The position numbers and the translations under genes are program-made. The notes under the pieces were generated by a model, which worked only from the letters and a program-made list of their open reading frames with translations, was not told where the DNA came from and made no database searches. 7,616 bases of DNA. Source: an uncultured Eubacteriaceae bacterium (GTDB lineage: Bacteria > Bacillota > Clostridia > Eubacteriales > UBA1433). Positions 6,852-7,616 of this stretch are shown here, in pieces. Location: the NCBI GenBank assembly GCA_937914785.1, contig CALGIV010000215.1, positions 1 to 7,616 on the forward strand. The letters run 5' to 3'. Within the stretch, counting starts at the first letter, position 1. Every line of letters begins with the position of its first letter.

Positions 6852-7616
6852 TTAATTTTTAAAACTGTGAATCGGCGCCGGAATCCGCCCGCCGCGCGCA
6901 ATAAAATCCTTTGCCGAATAATCGGACACGGCCATAACCGGCGCACTGCCGAGCAGGCCACCGAACTTGACCATATCGCCAACTTTCTTGCCGTATGCAG
7001 GGATGATACGCACCGCTGTCGTCTTATTGTTGATCACGCCAATCGCCGCCTCATCGGCAATGATGGCTGAGATTGTCGCCTCTTCCGTATCGCCGCCGAC
7101 GGCTACCATGTCGATACCGACCGAACATACACTCGTCATCGCTTCCAGCTTATCAAACGTCAACGCGCCACAGACGACCGCATCGATCATACCGGCATCT
7201 TCGCTGACGGGAATAAACGCGCCGCTTAAGCCACCAACATGCGAAGAGGCCATAATGCCGCGTTTTTTTACCGCATCATTTAACAGCGCCAGCGCTGCCG
7301 TCGTCCCGTGCGTGCCGCAACGTTCCAACCCCATCATTTCCAAAATTTCCGCAACGCTGTCGCCTACCTTCGGCGTCGGCGCCAGCGACAAATCCATAAT
7401 CCCAAAAGGAGTACCAAGCCGCCTGCTCATCTCTGTGCCGATCAGCTGCCCGGCACGTGTGATTTTAAAGGCGGTACGCTTGATCGTCTCCGCCACGTCG
7501 TCAATCGGCGCGCCGTAAAGCTCTGTAAGCGCATTCTTTACCACGCCAGGCCCACTGACTCCAACGTTAACGACAGCTTCCGGCTCCCCGATGCCATGAA
7601 AAGCACCGGCCATGAA
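6852..7616 (-). CDS. UPF0210/DUF711 (PFL-like) family protein, C-terminal part (runs off right edge)
   Basis: This is a conserved protein of unknown biochemical role. The open frame continues to the last base (7616, a TTC codon before the first visible Met), so the true start lies outside the window. About 254 residues are visible of a family usually near 450. Counting from the visible Met at 7613, family features are FHGIGEPEAVVNVGVSGPGV (5-24), MDLSLAPTPKVGDSVAEILE (73-92), CGTHGTTAALALLNDAVKKRG (99-119), SSHVGGLSGAFIPVSEDAGM (123-142), SVGIDMVAVGGDT (164-176), NNKTTAVRIIPA (195-206), FGGLLGSAPVM (217-227) and the end RGGRIPAPIHSFKN. Glycine-rich loops dominate; I see no signal peptide or membrane segment in this part. 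The family has been compared with the pyruvate formate-lyase fold, but a glycyl-radical activity is not implied by what is visible. In many bacteria a small ACT-domain gene precedes it; that position is off the right edge here. It converges on murE across a shared terminator. Confidence 0.92.
   Translation of the reverse strand, partial: FMAGAFHGIGEPEAVVNVGVSGPGVVKNALTELYGAPIDDVAETIKRTAFKITRAGQLIGTEMSRRLGTPFGIMDLSLAPTPKVGDSVAEILEMMGLERCGTHGTTAALALLNDAVKKRGIMASSHVGGLSGAFIPVSEDAGMIDAVVCGALTFDKLEAMTSVCSVGIDMVAVGGDTEEATISAIIADEAAIGVINNKTTAVRIIPAYGKKVGDMVKFGGLLGSAPVMAVSDYSAKDFIARGGRIPAPIHSFKN

Noticed and set aside
6967..7518. A 183-codon plus-strand open frame inside the DUF711 gene.
   Set aside because: It mirrors the glycine- and alanine-rich DUF711 codons on the opposite strand, giving a Ser/Pro/Ile/Thr-rich product without recognisable domains.

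Overview
This window looks like ordinary bacterial chromosome from a Firmicutes-type organism of roughly balanced base composition. That is inferred from the gene order pcrA-ligA-gatC-gatA, the NAD-dependent ligase, strong AAGGAG-type ribosome binding sites, and a MurE whose DNPR motif predicts addition of meso-diaminopimelate. A Negativicutes or clostridial relative would fit, but the window alone does not settle the genus.

The left two thirds (about 1-5069) is one tightly packed minus-strand operon, in transcription order pcrA, ligA, gatC, gatA. The intergenic gaps are 8, 4 and 1 bases, and each downstream Shine-Dalgarno lies in or overlaps the end of the previous gene. PcrA (DNA helicase) and LigA (DNA ligase) serve replication and repair. 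GatC and GatA are two subunits of the tRNA-dependent amidotransferase that makes Gln-tRNA(Gln) and/or Asn-tRNA(Asn). gatA runs off the left edge just before its nucleophilic serine; gatB would be expected beyond it but cannot be seen.

An AT-rich spacer (about 5070-5280) carries an apparent divergent promoter pair. It reads left into pcrA (extended -10 TGGTATAAT) and right into murE. murE (5281-6756, plus strand) is a complete Mur ligase but differs from the usual MurE consensus at some conserved positions. It stands alone here, with no other cell-wall genes next to it in the window.

murE converges on a minus-strand gene of the UPF0210/DUF711 (PFL-like) family, which runs off the right edge. 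A long perfect hairpin between the two stop codons, followed by T-rich sequence, looks like a shared bidirectional terminator.

I found no mobile element, CRISPR array, tRNA, rRNA or riboswitch, and no gene-free stretch above 300 bases. The content is mainly housekeeping. The points most worth a second look are the atypical orphan MurE and the uncharacterised DUF711 protein; I see no convincing new system.
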